Part shown: positions 62,285 through 64,000 of the stretch, one piece after another | Position numbering within the stretch: the first letter of the stretch is position 1 | Layout: the number at the start of each line of letters is the position of its first letter | Assembly: GCF_900167915.1 (NCBI RefSeq) | Contig: NZ_FUYM01000010.1 | Span: forward strand, 124,001-188,000 | Origin: Rhizorhabdus histidinilytica | GTDB lineage: Bacteria; Pseudomonadota; Alphaproteobacteria; Sphingomonadales; Sphingomonadaceae | Reading direction: 5' to 3' | DNA length: 64,000 nucleotides | Translations under genes and position numbers: made by a program | The notes under the pieces: generated by a model | Told to the model about the DNA's origin: nothing | Seen by the model: the letters and a program-made list of their open reading frames with translations, nothing else | The model's database searches: none

Positions 62285-63585
62285 TGCTTACGCACGAACA
62301 GAACGAACTGCTCACCCGGGTAGGCCCGGGAACGCCGATGGGAACGCTCCTGCGCCAATACTGGCTGCCGATCGCGGCCGAGAGCGAGCTGGACGACCGG
62401 GCCGTCAAGCCCGTCCGCCTGCTCGGCGAGAATCTGGTGTTGTACAAGGACCTGGGCGGCCATATCGGCCTGATCGACCGGCACTGCCCGCACCGCCGCG
62501 CCGACATGTCCTTCGGTTTCGTGGAGGATTGCGGCCTGCGCTGCAACTATCACGGTTGGCTGTTCGATGCCGACGGCCGCACCGTCGAACAGCCCTATGA
62601 AGATGTCGCGCTGGGCAACGCGCAGGTTCGCGACAAGGTTCGCACGAAGGCCTATCCGGTCCGCGCGACGGGAGGCCTGCTCTGGGCTTTCCTGGGAACC
62701 GGCGAGCCGCCGATCCTGCCGCAATATGAGGCCTTCTCCTGGCCCAACGGCTTCAAGCAGATCATCATCTCGGAGGTGCCGTGCAACTGGGCTCAGTGCC
62801 AGGAGAATTCGATCGATCCGGTGCATTTCGAATGGATGCACTCGAACTGGAGCATAAGGCTCAAGGGTCAGCGCGGCCCCTATGCTCCCCGCCACGTCAA
62901 GATCGACTTCGAGGAATTCGAGCATGGCTTCCTCTACAAGCGTATCCGGGAGGATACCGACGAGAAGCATGACCTGTGGACCGTCGGCCGGGTGACGCTC
63001 TGGCCGATCGGCGTCTTCCTCGGGGATCATTTCGAATGGCGCGTGCCGATCGACGATGAGAACACGCTGAGCATAGCCTGGTCATTCCAGCGCGTGCCGC
63101 TGGAGAGCGAGCCCTATGTCCAGGAACGCATCCCCTATTGGTATGGCCCGACCCGCGACGCCGATGGCGAGTGGATCTCCAGCCATGTCATGAACCAGGA
63201 TTTCGTCGCCTGGATCGGCCAGGGCACGATTGCCGACCGTACCAAGGAACATCTCGGGCGGAGCGATCTGGGCGTCGGGCTGATGCGACGCCAATTGTTC
63301 GCCGACGTCAAGGCGGTGGCCGAAGGCCGCGACCCCAAGGGCGTGCTGCGCACCCCGCCCGAGGGCGGCGTGATCCACCTGCCGATCTCTCATTATGATC
63401 GCTATACGCGCGGCCTGCCGCGGGCCGAGCTGCTCGCGCATCCGGTCCTCGGCCGGCATCTTCGCGGCTACCCCTATCAGGCGGGGCAGCCACGCGAAGT
63501 ACAGGAGGCGCTATGGGCGGCAATGGGCGTGACGCCGGAGGAGATGGCCCAGCCGTCCGCCCGGCAGGCGCCCCAGGCCGCCTGA
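62284..63585 (+). CDS. Rieske non-heme iron oxygenase, phthalate 4,5-dioxygenase-like alpha subunit
   Basis: 433 aa. The Rieske cluster ligands are in LIDRHCPHRRADMSFG (C-x-H) and CGLRCNYHGWLFD (C-x2-H), residues about 62-100; the mononuclear iron site is in QENSIDPVHFEWMHSNW near 175-190. The N-terminus LTHEQNELLTRVGPGTPMGT is like that of phthalate and vanillate-type oxygenases. It hydroxylates or O-demethylates an aromatic acid and needs a separate reductase, not found here. Begins in the stop codon of the hydratase gene. Confidence 0.9.
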   Translation: MLTHEQNELLTRVGPGTPMGTLLRQYWLPIAAESELDDRAVKPVRLLGENLVLYKDLGGHIGLIDRHCPHRRADMSFGFVEDCGLRCNYHGWLFDADGRTVEQPYEDVALGNAQVRDKVRTKAYPVRATGGLLWAFLGTGEPPILPQYEAFSWPNGFKQIIISEVPCNWAQCQENSIDPVHFEWMHSNWSIRLKGQRGPYAPRHVKIDFEEFEHGFLYKRIREDTDEKHDLWTVGRVTLWPIGVFLGDHFEWRVPIDDENTLSIAWSFQRVPLESEPYVQERIPYWYGPTRDADGEWISSHVMNQDFVAWIGQGTIADRTKEHLGRSDLGVGLMRRQLFADVKAVAEGRDPKGVLRTPPEGGVIHLPISHYDRYTRGLPRAELLAHPVLGRHLRGYPYQAGQPREVQEALWAAMGVTPEEMAQPSARQAPQAA

Positions 63586-63590
63586 TCCGC

Positions 63591-63618
63591 GCCCCGCTTC
63601 GCCCGCTCAGCGCGGGGC
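63591..63618. terminator. Hairpin between convergent genes
   Basis: GCCCCGC (63591-63597) pairs with GCGGGGC (63612-63618) across a 14-nt loop between the Rieske oxygenase stop and the EthD gene. No T-run is evident. Confidence 0.35.
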
Positions 63619-64000
63619 CGGGGGTGCGGAAGGGTCAGGCGGCGGGATGAACACATGCTCGACCATCGCGTAGCGCACGAACCGACCGAAATGCGCGGCG
63701 CCGTCGGCGAGCCACGCACGTCGTCCGGGGCTATCGGCTGTCCCGCGGCCCGGCTCGGCGGGCAACCAGCTCGTCCCGATGATGTCGATCTCGCCGAGCC
63801 CGGGAACGGGCGGGATTCCGGGCATCCCTGCGCTACGGACGATCTCGGACAGGACATAGCCGCCGAGCCCCGGCACGTCGCGCGACAGGGGGCCATGCAC
63901 CTCCAGCACATGGCGCACGAAATCCTCGTGCGAGGCACCGGGCTTGCGCGAAATGAGCGTCATCACCTTGAGTCCGCCGCGCACCGGCGGGACGAAGACA
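63607..64000 (-). CDS. EthD-domain protein, N-terminal part beyond window
   Basis: The frame is open to the right edge and encodes at least 130 residues: VFVPPVRGGLKVMTLISRKP, GASHEDFVRHVLEVHGPLSR, LGEIDIIGTSWLPAEPG and FVRYAMVEHVFIPPPD. It matches the second half of the two-domain EthD protein at 55768 (which also has VFVPP before its second domain), so a first EthD domain is expected upstream in the missing part. Confidence 0.75.
   Translation of the reverse strand, partial: VFVPPVRGGLKVMTLISRKPGASHEDFVRHVLEVHGPLSRDVPGLGGYVLSEIVRSAGMPGIPPVPGLGEIDIIGTSWLPAEPGRGTADSPGRRAWLADGAAHFGRFVRYAMVEHVFIPPPDPSAPPAPR

Overview
The window is a high-GC chromosomal segment from an alphaproteobacterium, most likely a sphingomonad (Sphingomonas/Rhizorhabdus/Novosphingobium type). 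The basis is the conserved lnt-metK-trmB core block, groESL behind a CIRCE element, TonB-dependent receptors paired with degradative enzymes, a 4,5-cleavage (Lig-type) aromatic gene set, and small dispersed hairpin repeats of the kind common in that group. The genus is an inference; no rRNA gene is present.

Layout. (1) 1-20,902: a catabolic cluster. It holds two crotonase-family enzymes, an LLM-class flavin monooxygenase, an acyl/aryl-CoA ligase, a degenerate RibBA, a cytochrome P450, a zinc alcohol dehydrogenase, an SDR, two TonB receptors, a type I sulfatase, a TetR regulator and a membrane PQQ dehydrogenase. Nearly every promoter in this cluster carries the same palindrome (half-site TTnGnCTAAT, 4-nt spacer, inverted half-site), including the tetR promoter. 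This predicts one TetR-controlled, probably autoregulated, regulon for uptake, desulfation and beta-oxidation-like breakdown of one substrate. (2) About 20,903-43,135: an integrated mobile island ending in a tyrosine integrase next to trmB, with near-identical 20-bp repeats at both ends. Its cargo includes an apparent antiphage/restriction locus: C5 methyltransferase, GHKL (MutL/Hsp90-like) ATPase, Z1 helicase-like ATPase, DUF4420-type PD-(D/E)XK protein, AIPR protein and a divergent Vsr nuclease. Beside it lie a second nuclease group (Mrr-like protein plus a PD-(D/E)XK-like/unknown gene pair), a serine resolvase and several uncharacterised genes. (3) 43,222-50,833: core genes trmB, a small methyltransferase, metK, lnt, groES-groEL and a cyclophilin. 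(4) 50,909-51,163: tRNA-Ser(GGA) followed at once by what reads as the C-terminal relic of a tyrosine integrase, so this tRNA has probably been an integration site. (5) 51,258-64,000: a second catabolic cluster. It has a LigB-like extradiol dioxygenase, a LigJ-like hydratase, two RraA/LigK-like proteins, RidA, an aromatic-acid MFS transporter, EthD-domain proteins, a CaiB-type CoA-transferase, a GST, a GntR/UTRA regulator, a carboxymuconolactone-decarboxylase-like protein, an enoyl-CoA hydratase and a Rieske oxygenase.

How the parts work together. Cluster 5 looks like a protocatechuate/gallate-like meta-cleavage route (dioxygenase, hydratase, aldolase) joined to a Rieske-oxygenase/CoA branch; the substrate cannot be read from the sequence. 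Cluster 1 probably feeds CoA thioesters into beta-oxidation after outer-membrane uptake and periplasmic oxidation or desulfation. The island genes are unrelated cargo for genome defence and mobility. No CRISPR array, rRNA gene or intact insertion sequence was seen.
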